Shown here: positions 1-11,343 of the stretch, one piece after another
Numbering within the stretch: the first letter of the stretch is position 1
Layout of the letters: every line of letters begins with the position of its first letter
Assembly: GCA_023653785.1 (NCBI GenBank)
Contig: JAMKCH010041434.1
Span: forward strand, 42,030 to 106,029
Reading direction: 5' to 3'
DNA length: 64,000 nt
Origin: Ophioderma brevispina
Taxonomy: Eukaryota; Echinodermata; Ophiuroidea; Amphilepidida; Ophiodermatidae
Program-made: the position numbers and the translations under genes
Notes under the pieces: generated by a model
What the model saw: the letters and a program-made list of their open reading frames with translations, nothing else
What the model was told of the DNA's origin: nothing
Databases searched by the model: none

Positions 1-260
1 TGCGTTGAATAAGCAAATCAGAGCCACCTGTAAGAATGGTGGTATAGAAGCACTATTTTGATTGGTTATTCATGTGTGACCTGTAAGAGCAATTCATTAC
101 AGATTGATTAGGCGGTAGTGCCCCAGGGGGAAACACCTTTATTTATTTTACAGGTCAAACACTGTTTTTTAGTTGAACAGAGAATGTATGGGTTAACAAT
201 ATGTACCAACACCTTTTGTCGTGGTCCACACTTAAAAAAAAAAGCCAAATTACTTCTTTT
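1..260 (+). repeat. Dispersed repeat R0, copy 1
   Basis: This block recurs at 8453-8676 and continues at 10052-10130. Shared landmarks are GAAGCACTATTTTGATTGG, an AAATCAGAGCCAC stretch, a GGCGG-AGTGCCC block and a downstream AAAAAGCCAAT-ACTTCT stretch. In copy 1 the two parts are nearly contiguous. In copy 2 they are separated by a 1.37-kb inverted-repeat insertion. No coding content was recognised and the family is not identified. Confidence 0.7.
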
Positions 261-302
261 TAAGCCGGTAAAGAAATTGAGTGTCCTACCTATAAAATTA
301 TC

Positions 303-412
303 CGGTAGGACAGCAGGTTTAAGAGACTGGCGTCTACGGACCGCCCAGTCTTGATGAACCTGCGTCTGTCCATACGGACACCCAGTCTTGGAAAACCTGC
401 TGTCCCTACGCG
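303..412. repeat. Imperfect palindrome, about 110 bp
   Basis: GTAGGACAGCAGGTTT on the left pairs with AACCTGCTGTCCCTAC on the right. Inside it, AGACTGG and CGGACCG-type words recur in both orientations. It would fold into a long hairpin and resembles a miniature inverted-repeat element or the end of one. No transposase remnant is visible. Confidence 0.55.
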
Positions 413-1603
413 GACAAGTTATAGGTGACCACTCAGTTTTCTTTCCCCGGTTCCAATACTGTTCAGGAATTTCTGTTGCTTCAATTTCATTTTAGGTGAA
501 TTATTGACAAGATTAACGCAAGTTAATCTTTACCAAATATTTCATAGCATGCGTCTCAAAGCTAGTGAGTGTAAATTTGAATATAAAAAAGAAAATCATT
601 GCACGTAGTTGCATCCCCGTCGTGCACAAAGAGTAAATCGATTGTTACTATCAAACTCTTTCTTCAGAAAACTTGCGAATATCAAATATTTGATGTGATA
701 ATGGAACTACGTCTCGCTTTTGCTATTACGAAACTTGGTCTTTGATCTCCCGGTTTGATCTTCAAATTACTAATTGTTTGTCATGCCCTTAAGACAAGAG
801 CCGGTGATGCGAATAGCCTAGAACTGCCTTCATCCAAGTCTGTACAAGTAAACGAATCGTAGTTGTATCGTACGTGTTAGCCGCTTTACATTAGCAGCGT
901 TAGGCCGTGTTAGTTCAATCTAAGATTGATGCCGAGGGGCCATTACATAGATCATCGGCAATATTACCAATAAATCAGGTCAGATAAAAGGAAATTGCGC
1001 TTGTGGTCACCTGGAGAGCATGTTCAATGCATTGTCACACCCATGTCCAGATTACATGGATTTTTACTTTGGCAATCGGGACGATTAACTGCCCAAAGAG
1101 CAACATACACTTGCGCGCGATATGGAAAAATGGAAAAACAATGTGCCTGTTAGGGGATTTGAAAACTGCAACCATAGAATGTGATATAACAATAGAAATT
1201 AAATTGCCCTTGGACGGTATGGGCATTTGGGAGTGGATGGAAAGTGTGTTAGTATGGTTTTAAATTTGGTTTTGTTCCTATTTTTTTTTCAATCCTAATT
1301 GTTGATATGAGTACTCATTAAACAGGAGTATGTTGCTGAGACAAAAAGTTAATAAGAAGAATTATAGTTCAGTAATTTGAAACGTGAACCGTTGACTGTA
1401 TAAAGTTCGTCTCTAAATTTAGAGGCGAATAATTGTTTTCGAGACACGTCTCAATAGGAATATAATAGAACAAAAAGTAAAAACGTCCTAGAACAGAAGC
1501 ATTTTTTTAAATGAATTATCTGTTGATGATTTAACGGTACGGGGAACAAATGTTTTCATTTTAGAAAATCTTCTGTCTCCTAGCACGAAACAGGTTAAAA
1601 TCT

Positions 1604-2060
1604 ACAGGGGGAGGAAAAAAAAACTTGACCCAGGATTGTGTCCGCCATTTTGAGTTTTTACATACCAGATAATCACGATATGTGGTATCATCGGGAAGCA
1701 TATTTCATTATCTTTAATTTGCTGCAAAGATAAATTCCAAGCGGTTGAGTTAGGCCGAGCTACATTCAATTGAATCAAGTAGTCAGCCTTTCCCCTATCC
1801 ACGGATTACCATTGAATGCACGGCGGACCCCAGATTCCTAGGCAAATGTGATTCTGTGGACAGTGCAGAAAACCACTGCTGGCTTTAAACGACTGTAACT
1901 CGAGTCTATACCTAAACGAGTTGTGAATTGTTTTGCAGCAATTAAAGAGTAAGAACTAAGGCTCAGATGATTATCACATATGAGTAGCATATATTTTACT
2001 TGAAAATTCAAAAATGGTAGGCACGATCAAGGGTAAATTTTTTTTTTGACTCACCCTGGA
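1604..2060. mobile_element. Putative TA-target miniature DNA element in duplication copy 1
   Basis: This stretch is absent from the matching position of duplication copy 2 (about 12950). It starts at 1603-1604 with TA then CAGGG and ends with GACTCACCCTG, so the ends are inverted (CAGGG-GAG... against CAGGGTGAGTC). The ends also share an inner GTGTCCGCCATTTTGA-type word in opposite orientation. Length is about 455 bp with no transposase. The ends resemble Tc1/mariner-type MITEs. The right-hand TA is offset, which may be sequence error. Confidence 0.5.
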
Positions 2061-2596
2061 TATGTACATAATACTCTATGCATGTACCCGACACGCATAG
2101 GTGTAAAATAATAAGGCATACGTGTTCAGGCACTTTGTTAACAGTCATTTTCGCTTATTGTTTTAAATCGAAACTAACGAAATATTTGTGTTAAATATTA
2201 CGAGGTGCAACGGAGAATTTCATGTGGCATCCAGATTTTCTTGATAGGTAGTGCTTTCGTATAGATTTAGACACGCAATAGATTCCCTACATTTATTTGG
2301 CTACAGAAAATAACATAAAATGAAAAAACCAAGACTGATTGTATATGCTATACTTCAAAAAAAAAGCTGACTTTCCAGTTTCTCAATAGGAAAACTCAGA
2401 ACTTTCACAATTTCCCCAAGAAACAGTTCTTAGCTTAATCCTTAGATGGGGATATTTTTACACCAGAGCAAAAATCAGAATTTTCAATTTTTAGGGACAC
2501 CGTTATTTGAATCTCTCGTTGCACCTTTAATGCACTCGATATGCAGCTATAGTGTGAGTCAAACCAAAAATAGACCAAAGATTGTGTCCGCCATGT

Positions 2597-3165
2597 TGCA
2601 TTAGGGATTCAAACATGTGAAAACTGCGCCAGGTGTAACGTGCTAATATAATTTGCTTCAACTGTGGGTTGATTAACGAATCAACAACGGTACGCTCTGT
2701 ACAAGAGATACGGTGAGTTGTTGAATCTTATTCTTATTTAAGTGGGCGTGGTTTTTTTATAATTTAAAAGAAATTTGATTGGTTTAACTCAAAAGCTCCC
2801 GCCCATCCATTAATTGGCAATAGATGGATATTTTGCCGTGCAGCAATTAGCGTGTAAGCCTGACACGCGCAAAAGGGCGTTTAATGCTGGTCTTGCATGT
2901 CGCGTTGGTTCGCAAATACAATTTACGCAGGCGTGACGCTCACCGCGCCATGGACTTTGGTTCCCTTGGGTTTAAAACATTTGTTTCAGAGGGGTGTAAT
3001 TTTTTAATTTTAAATGAATAAAAAAGATATTTTTGACACATATTAAAGTATGTCAAATAAAAAGCACAAAATTACACAATTCTAAATAAGAATGATAATT
3101 AACTGCCGCCGGCAATTCACACCCACTCAAAATATTGGGATTGCACACCATATGACAACCATCTA
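2597..3165. repeat. Insertion or length difference relative to duplication copy 2
   Basis: After GTGTCCGCCAT at 2585-2595, copy 1 has about 570 bp that copy 2 lacks. Homology resumes at the CAACATATGC word (3221 and about 13630). The segment contains a GC-richer patch around 2830-2960 with several GCG-rich words and no recognised gene. Ends were not defined. Confidence 0.4.
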
Positions 3166-3624
3166 AGATGGCAAAAACCAAAAAAAATTCTCTTTATTCT
3201 CTTCCACTAATATTTATCTCCAACATATGCCAAAAGTAAAACGGAAAAGCTTATTTTATTCGCGTAATAGTGCTGCAAAGATTATGCCAATCGGTTAGGT
3301 ATAGCCTGAATTACATGCTTTTGCATCAAGTAGTCGGCTTTTTTGTGCTCTATCGACGGCTTTTTCATTTATATGCATGGCCGTAAACAAAGCAAATCAC
3401 GTGCTTCAAATGAATTTTGTGGCAATGTCCATGTTTGTGAAATTAAATGGTATCCTAATGGTGTGTAATGCAAAATAAGAGTTTGTGTCATCTTTCTTAC
3501 TCGAATGGTTATCACACTAATGTTGTTTCTTCATATGCAATGTTTTCATTCACTTCCTTCGAAAGTCCAGTGATCAAGGTTCCTAATCAAAATATGCCTG
3601 ACTAAGTTTTCCTGTAATCGAGAC

Positions 3625-4095
3625 CTAGACCTGGCTCCGCCACTTCATGTTCAGATTTTTCGTTGCCTTAAGATATACTTTGACGTCATTTCGTAAGACG
3701 ATGCTATTCCCAAGAGGATCACGTTCGTCTTTTGTCACATGATCATAGCATGTTCTCAAGGCCTCGTGTGTGTGAATTTGAATCATAACGAAAATCCTCT
3801 GCATTCGTCCCAACCCATTGTGTACCCTTTTAGCGCAAAGAATAAATCGATGTTGACTTTAAGATATTCCAGATTATTTCTTAAGACTTGAAATGAATGT
3901 GATTTCGACGGATCAACTTCTCTGCTCGAACTAAGTGAGCTAGGTATTGTTTACCCAAAATGGTCTTTGTTCTCAAATTACTCTTATACTGTTCCTGCCC
4001 TTGAGACAAGGTGTAGGTTTGATGTGATTGAATCCCCGAAACTGCCGTCACCACTCCTACCACAAGTAAACATAACGTAGTTATACCATTACAAC
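3625..4095 (+). repeat. Dispersed repeat R1, diverged copy
   Basis: This block parallels 460-880 and 11830-12240 at lower similarity. Shared words are CCACTTCATGTTCA, CCTCGTG-GTGTGAATTTGAAT, AATAAATCGATGTT, CTGCCCTTGAGACAAG and CACAAGTAAAC. It is clearly older than the long duplication. No coding potential was recognised. Confidence 0.55.
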
Positions 4096-6479
4096 AAAAC
4101 CTTGCTGGGGTCCGTCAAAAACTGATAATGCCGCATATTTGACATAAATCTTGGTCATCTTAACCATAAATCAACCTAGTACCACTCTATATACCTGTAT
4201 CACCTAAGTAACATTGTTCCCTGCACGTTAGATGATATCCAAGTAAATGTGTTTTAATCCTGGTTTTAAATCACCACAGCGGTGAAAAATGAACACCGTA
4301 TATTGTACGGTGAACCATATCACGGCTAATATAATGCTTTGAAAAAGCCGCCACTCAAAAGAGAGACCTTAACCTACTCATCCGTCACCTTTTGTATTCC
4401 AGGACAGTCGAGAACAAATCTTTGAGCAAATCGTGTCCGCAATAACAGCACATGTTTGGAATAATCACCATCCAATTTCAAAATATATTATATATTTTGC
4501 ACAATTGTGTTGGTTATTGTCTAGTAAACATATACCTACGATGGTCATGTTCAAAAGTACGTATTTGTCATAAAGAACTTTTTGTAATTAGACTCTGGAA
4601 CTCCGGGCCCCGATTATTATCCTAATTACACAATGCCTTTCTTTTACGATACATAGACCTTTTCAAGCTTTACCTTCACGGGTATGGGATGATTTTTATA
4701 AAAATTTAAGGCGCTCTTTAAAAATATGCTGTTATTGCTTTAAGGGGATATGGGGTTTTGACGGGGGGGGCCTTAAAATGACAGTTAAATTAGAAAGGGG
4801 GAAAAATTTCTTTCTTTTTGGCTTTTTATTTGACAAAATCTTAGTTTTCCGTTCAAAAGTTATGGTCGAAATTGTCGCCTCGCGACTTGAAATTCTCGCG
4901 ATATTTCTTAGATATTTTTAATTGTGTCCCTTATTTTATATCACCCAGAAGGGATAGAGCCAAGAACGTAATTTTATTAAGGTTGATTCTAAACAGCCTT
5001 TGACAAAGTCACACATTTCCCCACTTTAAACTGCCTTGGCTATCCACGACCTCCATTTAAGATCTTCGATTCCGAAATCTCAGATTCCTTTTAAACAGAC
5101 CGCCCACTTATATTTGAATGAGAACATTAATTTTAAAGAAGAAAACTGTTAAAAGTTGTCCATGTTTATTCACTCAGACTGTTTTTCGCCCGAAGGATCC
5201 TCAGGTGACGTGGCGTCGATTCACCCCTATGAATATGGCGTATACTGGGATGTACTGATTTTGGTATGAAAAGAAGAGGAAGACATCGATCTGTACATAC
5301 CGAATCACGGGTAGTGCTGGTTTTTGCATGAAAGGGCGTGCAAGATAATCAAATGGCAATTACAATATAGGACCCTTGCACAGAAGGTAAATATATTGAA
5401 TTGGCTTTGCTTGTCTCAGATCATCCAGGATGCGAAGATACAATTACATGCACCATGGTTCACTGAACATTTCAGCTATTTCGACAGTTGATTCTTGTAT
5501 TCTCTGCATGCTTGGGTTGTCTGGAAAGCAGGTCTCTGGCCAAGATAAACTATGACCTGCGTGAAAGTGCCTCACCGACGTGGAGTTATATTTGGTGCAA
5601 AGAATGGAAGACGATGTTAACCCTACCGCACCCCTACCCCCCCCCCCCCATGACGGTTATTTGTTAAATCCTCGGTAAATGTGTAATCTGCCTCCAAAAA
5701 TTTGTTGTCATGATTAAACAATGTTATTAATTAATAATAAATAAGTAAATTTCATTCGGTTACGGAATTAGGTGCTGTCGGAACAAATCAGCGCTTCCGT
5801 GTTTCTGATCTCATTCCCCATTATAAACAGACACGTGTCAATCGTTTTCACGCATTTATTTGTCAAAACTCCCTGAACACGCTCAATGAGTAGATTCGTG
5901 AAAGAAAGAATGTAGAGCTGAGTTTAGCCCACGTAAAACATTAGATAGTTATGAATGTCTTTTGAATCAAAGATATGTGAAAGTACAAGCTAAGGTTACA
6001 TAGAAGGTCATCTACCAGGTGCGTGCGGTCATAACTTGATGTGTATATCATGTATATATACTAACCGACTATGCAAGATAGATAATTCCTTGGCAAAGTG
6101 ATTAGATTTGTTTTTATGCGTGAAGAAAGAAAACGATTGATAAAACATAAACAATACACCTACATGTTTCAAGTAGCAAATAGATTCTATGTCTGTCATT
6201 ATTGTTTAAAGCAAAAGAATTAATTGTGAATTCCGTGATCCAGTTCGCTTTGATGGAATCGAATCCGCAAATCAGAATAGGCACAAATGCATAAATGTCA
6301 GCCTTTTATATGTAGGTAGTATAGTCGGGCAATGAGGCAGTGGATCGAGAAATGTTCCTTTAATATGGGCGTAGGTATTTTTTTAAATTTTGTTTAATTA
6401 TTTTGTTCATCGGGGTCTACAAAGTTTCAAAGTGTGGCGCCATTCGATTTGTTTCATAATTGTTATTCTTGCATCTTCT
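4096..6479. other. Anonymous sequence
   Basis: I see no gene, long open frame or recognisable transposon. It is AT-rich with short homopolymers, including a G run near 4765 and a run of about 14 C around 5637-5650. A small palindrome lies near 4299-4315 (ACCGTATATTGTACGGT). Confidence 0.5.
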
Positions 6480-6530
6480 CTCGTTTTGTTTATGCGCTTT
6501 GTATCCTGTGGAAAAGGCGCTTTATAAATG

Positions 6531-6574
<44 letters not shown>

Positions 6575-6575
6575 G
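6480..6575 (+). repeat. Retroelement-type 3' tail with (ATT)n
   Basis: GGCGCTTTATAAATGTT is followed at once by about 12 ATT units. A GCGCTTTATAAAT-(ATT)n ending is typical of the 3' ends of non-LTR elements or SINEs in marine invertebrates and fish. The same motif appears near 19685 and 22335. No upstream coding remnant was recognised, so this is probably a strongly 5'-truncated insertion. Confidence 0.5.
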
Positions 6576-6839
6576 AATGAGTTTATAATTATGAATTACT
6601 GTCTTTTTCTCAAAAATCGCCATTCATTTACAAAACGTGTCATAAACGTTTCGTATTCCTGTCATTACTAAAAAAGGTTTTTTACTTTGTAATTTGCCTT
6701 TTATTTTGCAATATGCATTATTTTCGTTCTTTACATACAGACATAGCTTTGTAGCTTTAATAAAAGAACAAACTCGCAGTTTTAAATTTCAGTTATGCTA
6801 AATAATACACTTCGTAATGTTTTTTTTCAAAATAGTAAA

Positions 6840-7205
6840 CTCAAACTTTGTCAGGTCAGGTTTCCTTTAAGGACCTGCTACTGGTATCCTGGTAACCAGT
6901 ACTACCTGTCCCAGGGCCGAGTTGTCGGCGGCTAAATCGGCACCCCCATCGGGTTTTTGATCTGATGAGGAGGGTAGCTGGTTACCCTGGTAGAATGAAA
7001 AAGAAGATCTACCTACAAGGGCGTCAGCTCTGGAGAGCAATGGCGGCCATCCAGCACATGCTGAAAGGCTAGGCCCACCGCCGAAAACTGTGGGTTGACG
7101 TCAGGAAGGGCATCCGGCCAATTATCTTTTGCTCCAATAAATCCTCACACAGCAATATTGCTGAGTGAGGTGTATCCGGCCACCGTCGTTAACGGGGACA
7201 AAACC
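6840..7205 (+). repeat. Retroelement 3'-UTR or SINE-like repeat
   Basis: The segment is GC-richer than its surroundings. It contains TCAGGAAGGGCATCCGGCC, a word I associate with 3' regions of non-LTR retroelements and their SINEs, and it ends near CGTCGTTAACGGGGAC. No open frame of note is present. The exact family is uncertain. Confidence 0.4.
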
Positions 7206-7503
7206 GGATTTAAAACTTTTGTACAACTAAACTGCTCCTTTTATGCTTAATTTCAGGGATGAAATGCCTCGGTAGATTTCCAATCGCTTTTTTTTTCTCA
7301 GAAAACATGTTTTGTAAAATACGACAGTATGTGATGTGGACGATGAAGTGTAGATTTTTAAAAATACACTGCAAGTAATATAATACTACCAAAACAACTT
7401 AATAAAACTCATTATTTGATTCAAATGACACTTATGGCAACACGCAGTTTAATGTAGATTTCATTTTTTTAACCCTACTGCTTTCTTTGTTTGCTTGTTG
7501 TTT

Positions 7504-7640
7504 GATATTTCTCCTCCTTCTCCTTCTTTTCCTCCTCCTTCTAATCCTTCTTTTCTGTTTTCTCATTCTGCTTTTCCGTCTTCTTCTTCACATCCTACTT
7601 CATCTCCTCCTCGTCCTTCTCCTTCTTCATTTCTTCTTAA
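7504..7640 (+). repeat. Polypyrimidine low-complexity tract
   Basis: About 135 bases are almost entirely C and T, built of imperfect CTCCTT / TTCTTC units. It reads as a degenerate microsatellite. Confidence 0.85.
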
Positions 7641-7699
7641 TTAACCAACATATTTATGTGTGATATTTACGTTATTGACACTCCTAGAATAGTTCACCT

Positions 7700-8340
7700 T
7701 CCACGTGGGAAACCAGGGCGATGAGAAACAAATATCTAATGACCCCGCGCGTGACCTGCATTGATTGAGGGAAGGGGTACGACTTTGATTTAGCAGAATG
7801 GAATGCAATTCGTACGCCTTACCGATATCGATCGATCAAGCATCAATCTTCTGTCAAAATGTATAAACAGAAAACGGCACAGCAATAATGAGGACATTGC
7901 CATAAGAAAAGTGGAAACAATACGAAATGACCTAGAAAAGGTTGATATCTTTTCATTCTCGTTTCATCTATTTTCTTGTACGCCGAGCAGATCATCCACG
8001 TTATATTAGCCTTAACCTAAACCTTATCAAAACGGGGTACATTATCTAAAGCGATGCAAAGTCGCTAAACCTCCTGTGGGCATTTCTTAAAGGTATACTT
8101 CGGGGAAATTGATAGAGTGACGAGGGACTGTATACCTCCGAGGAAATAAAGGTGGAGAAACTATTTGCACACGATATTGTTTCATGTCAAATATTGCAAA
8201 TGAACTCAGGGAAATGACAGGTAACGTAGTGAACAATGGGAATGCATATGAAATATGAAACGGATATTAGAAAAGCAGGCGCCTTGTCAAAGCTAAACGC
8301 CATCAAATGCCATGTCCTTCAAAGTTAAGCTATTTGCGAA
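7700..8340 (+). repeat. Dispersed repeat R2, copy 1
   Basis: Parts recur at 17670-17910, 46130-46380 and 47310-47560. Shared words are GCATTGATTGAGGGAAG, TTCTTAAAGGTATACT-CGGGGAAATTGA, ATATTGTTTCA-GTCAA, and CACCTTGT-AAA-CTAA followed by CATCAAATG. This is a family of several hundred bases with ill-defined ends. The short open frames in it are not supported as genes. Confidence 0.55.
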
Positions 8341-8452
8341 AATCTGTTGAATGGCCTTTAAGTGCATTTCATGGTTTATGGACCTTTATTTTGTTTAATG
8401 GTTTACCAGATATCCTTTACCCTCCCCCAGAGTACTACCTGCCTATATATCA

Positions 8453-8676
8453 ATATCAAAGCACTATTTTGATTGGTTACTTTGATTGAGCAAATCAGAG
8501 CCACTGTAAGAATAGTGGTACAGTTCACTACTTTACATAGAGGTATAGAAGCACTATTTTGATTGGTTATTCATGTTTTGACCTGTAATGAGCAATCATA
8601 CAGATTGTATTTAGGCGGCAGTGCCCGGGGGAAACGCCTTTCTTTAGTTTACATGTCATACACTATTTTAGTTGAA
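8453..8676 (+). repeat. Dispersed repeat R0, copy 2 (left part)
   Basis: It matches positions 1-176. The word AGCACTATTTTGATTGGTTA occurs twice (near 8460 and 8550), so the left part is itself partly tandem. Homology to copy 1 stops at GTTGAAC (8671-8677), where the inverted-repeat insertion begins. It resumes after 10051 with TACAAACACTTTGTTGTG and AAAAAAGCCAATTACTTCT. Confidence 0.7.
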
Positions 8677-10051
8677 CCATGGAAGAAAGAGATAAGAAGG
8701 AAGCACATTGACTTCCACCATCCGATTTTAATCTGTTTATCCATTCACCCGCACAAAAGGATTCCACAGCGACCCTTTGATCGTAATCCTTCTGCCGTAA
8801 TCGATGATCGGCGAGCAATCATTACTAGAGAATCTTTTGAAAACTCTATATACGAACACGTAAAAGTGTAAAAGTATATTGCATATTACAACATGTTCAG
8901 GCTGTCTCCGGTGTGTATTTGTGGCTGTTTTCGTTAAATACGCAGTGTTTGTACATCGTTATGCGTTCGGCTTTATTACCCAAGACTGCCAAGTGTGAGA
9001 AATAAAGGATGAACGTTTGACTAAATTTGAAGGTGTTGACCCGGGGAGCCGTCTTGGATTTCGTTGGGCACCCATGTTCGTTCCAGGGGTTCTGAAAGTG
9101 ACCCCTAACGGTACCAATTTTTAGTTAAAATATACCCGGGCCCCTAATGGGACCAGTTTTGGTGAAATTATACTAGTTTTCAGTGAAAATATACACCTAA
9201 CGGTACAGCAGTAATATGACATCCTTACTGTGCTATTTTAAATATATGTTCCACTAGTATTATCCCAGTTATACATATATTATCTTTTGAAATTCCACTT
9301 ATAATGTATTATAAACATCTTTACTTGTATGCAAACTATTTTTGATTAATATTGTAACAATACTGTACTGCATTATTGACATAATTATTTATCATATTGT
9401 TTTTGCTATGATGAACAAATAAAGATTGAAGATTGAAGATAATTTGCAGTGAGATTATACCCATTGCGGGATCTGTTCTCAATACATGAAAAAAGATACA
9501 CATTTAAAATAGCCAATATACAAGAAAAAATGACACTTGTGCTACTGCAAGAAAAAATACACATTTATGGTTATTTTGCTGATATGTTTAGGTCAATTTT
9601 TCCTATTTGTATCATTGAACCAGTCACATTCATAACTGAATTTGTACCCCTAGCGGGACTAGAACTTGATGATTGTGAATTTGATACCCCAAGCAGTAGT
9701 CGCGCATTTGCAGCTAGTCCCTCTTTTTTTGGAGCGAACATGGGTTCCCGACCAAAATCCAAGAACCCCCCGGGCGTGTTGACCGGTTTACATGTTAGCC
9801 GCCATTATGTTTGAGTATTTTCTTCGCAGCATTCATCGCGTGCTGATTCGCTGATTCCCGATGACCCGGAATCTTTACGCAATGAAGAAACAACCACGAA
9901 CTTCGAATTTTCTCGAGCGAGAAAATAGGATTATCCTCGGAAGGGCCACTTGTGAGGATATGATAACAATTGCGATTATGGGTCGGCAGAAAGATCGTTC
10001 AAAAGCCAAGTAGGTCGATGTGCTTCCTTCTTATATCTCTTTCTACCATGG
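8677..10051. mobile_element. Inverted-repeat DNA element inserted in repeat R0
   Basis: The ends are inverted copies: CCATGGAAGAAAGAGATAAG on the left, and on the right the complement of CCATGGTAGAAAGAGATATA. Similarity extends through AAGAAGGAAGCACAT, giving about 33 bp. A second, inner pair of inverted arms lies at about 9030-9084 and 9735-9785 (GTTGACCCGGGGAGCCGTC... against its counterpart, including ACCCATGTTCGTTCC / GGAGCGAACATGGGT). Open frames at 8563-8874 and 9449-9817 were not recognised as transposase. The element is probably non-autonomous or a composite. Target-site duplication is unclear because CCATGG is itself palindromic. Confidence 0.6.
9235..9442 (+). repeat. Possible non-LTR 3' end with GATTGAA tail
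   Basis: An AT-rich stretch ends in AACAAATAAAGATTGAAGAT, which is a polyadenylation-like AATAAA followed by tandem GATTGAA units. This is the usual look of a 3' terminus of a CR1/L2/Jockey-group retroelement. It lies inside the inverted-repeat insertion, so it may be captured or nested. Confidence 0.4.
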
Positions 10052-10130
10052 TTGTGGTACAAACCATGTTACAAACACTTTGTTGTGATCATACTTTAAA
10101 AAAGCCAATTACTTCTATTTTAAGGAGGGG

Positions 10131-10526
10131 TTCAAAAGAATGACTACATTGTTTGAATTCCTATTTTCTTTCTGCCCTCGGTATGACCCGATAAGTCGTT
10201 CAAGATAACACAGACATTCCACTGCACAGCTGCTACTGACAGGTGGTAACTCGTCACCACTTACGCTCAACCTACATGCCTCCACGTATGTTATTATCAA
10301 TTATTTCGACTAAGTAACTGTTGTATTTTAACTCTTTGCACGCTGGGCAATTCTGTATAAGTTATAATGCATAAGTCAGTAGTGGCATTTGAGATGGCTT
10401 TCCAAATATTTGGGTCTCCTTTGGACTCATTTAAATACATTTGTCACGCTGATTCTGCATTTGCTGAATTGGAAATATTTATAACAAGAAAAGACAAAAA
10501 TTGACCAAAATTCATCTTTGAGCGAG
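10131..10526. other. Anonymous sequence
   Basis: This lies between repeat R0 and the mariner-type element. No gene, repeat or long open frame was recognised. Confidence 0.4.
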
Positions 10527-10528
10527 TA

Positions 10529-11341
10529 CAGTGTGAGTCAAAATGATTGTTCCCCCCGATGGACTAAAAAACATTAAAAATATCTGTAAACATCCGAGAT
10601 TCATGCATTTTTTTTCAAGTTATGGCCTCATTTTTAGAGGGCTCCCGAAATGCCCCGTGTACAAATTTAGTACAGTAAACCATAGAAGATGAGTAAACAT
10701 GTTAACAGTGTAATTCACAAATTAGGATCTAGAAAAACGAAATAGGCAAAGAACTTTCTTGTTTGTTGCATTTATTCACCACAGTGAAACAAAAAATTAT
10801 TAATATTTATCATGAAAGAAAATTGTTCCAAAAAAGTCTGATCTTTGACCTTTAGCCAACTAAGGTGTATCACTTAAATTGAAACCTCGTTTTGGTGTGT
10901 ATTTTTCAATATCTTTTTGTTTTGCCTTAGTTGATAGTTAAAAACGAGTTCATTCCAAACCTTGAAGAATTCTAAACAGTCAATATATAATTGCACTTGT
11001 TGTTGCATTAATCCCAATTTAATAACTGGCATGTGTTATACTCATTGGGGCATTTATTACCATTTATCCACCAGAGTGTGTAAAGCACACATTAGGTATC
11101 CCACTTGAAATTTGCGCTTCAATTACAAAATCAATAGAATCTTGTACAAAGGCAAATCTGAGGGCCTTTATTTAAATGAGTGCAGATATTGATTGCCTGA
11201 ACCAAAATGAAAAATTCAAAATTCCTGTGAAAGCTATTTAAATGTACTTTTGATGTATTTACAATTTTAAGAGCTACCTTGCACAGTTTGACAAGAAAAA
11301 AAATCAGGATATTTGGGGAACAATCATTTTGACTCACACTG
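10529..11341. mobile_element. Mariner-type non-autonomous element with TA target duplication
   Basis: Positions 10529-10555 begin CAGTGTGAGTCAAAATG and are the exact reverse complement of 11315-11341, giving a perfect 27-bp terminal inverted repeat. TA dinucleotides lie directly outside both ends (10527-10528 and 11342-11343), as expected for Tc1/mariner integration. The 813-bp body is AT-rich. It carries no frame long enough for a transposase (usually around 340 residues), and I see no DDE/D motif. The short frames overlapping the ends are by-products. It is probably a deletion derivative mobilised in trans. Perfect ends suggest it is younger than its neighbours. Confidence 0.8.
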
Positions 11342-11343
11342 TA

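Larger units (their letters stand above)
420..3480 (+). repeat. Long direct duplication, copy 1
   Basis: This block is repeated in the same orientation at about 11820-13870. Shared landmarks in order are the GCGTCTCAAAGC / GTGAGTGTAAATTTGAATA stretch, the CTTTGGCAATCGGGACGATT stretch, GTTGATATGAGTACTCATTA, and ACACGCAATAGATTCCCTAC. The copies differ by many 1-3 base indels and by two larger insertions present only here (about 1604-2060 and 2597-3165). No coding region is recognised. It could be a true segmental duplication, two insertions of one large element, or two versions of one locus placed side by side by the assembler. Confidence 0.75.

Noticed and set aside
1003..1263. 86-codon frame in the long duplication
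   Set aside because: The matching region of copy 2 (about 12360-12600) does not keep the frame, an antisense frame of similar length overlaps it, and no family is recognised.
7504..7640. Polypyrimidine tract as a splicing or promoter signal
   Set aside because: It is far longer than a splice-site tract and there is no exon next to it. Simple microsatellite origin explains it.
8563..8874. 102-codon frame across the left end of the inverted-repeat insertion
   Set aside because: It begins in repeat R0 and crosses the insertion boundary, so it did not exist before insertion. No similarity is known to me.
9449..9817. 121-codon frame in the inverted-repeat insertion, as a possible transposase
   Set aside because: There is no recognisable motif. 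The frame runs through the inner inverted arm and the degenerate CCCCTAGCGGGAC words, and its start is not supported.
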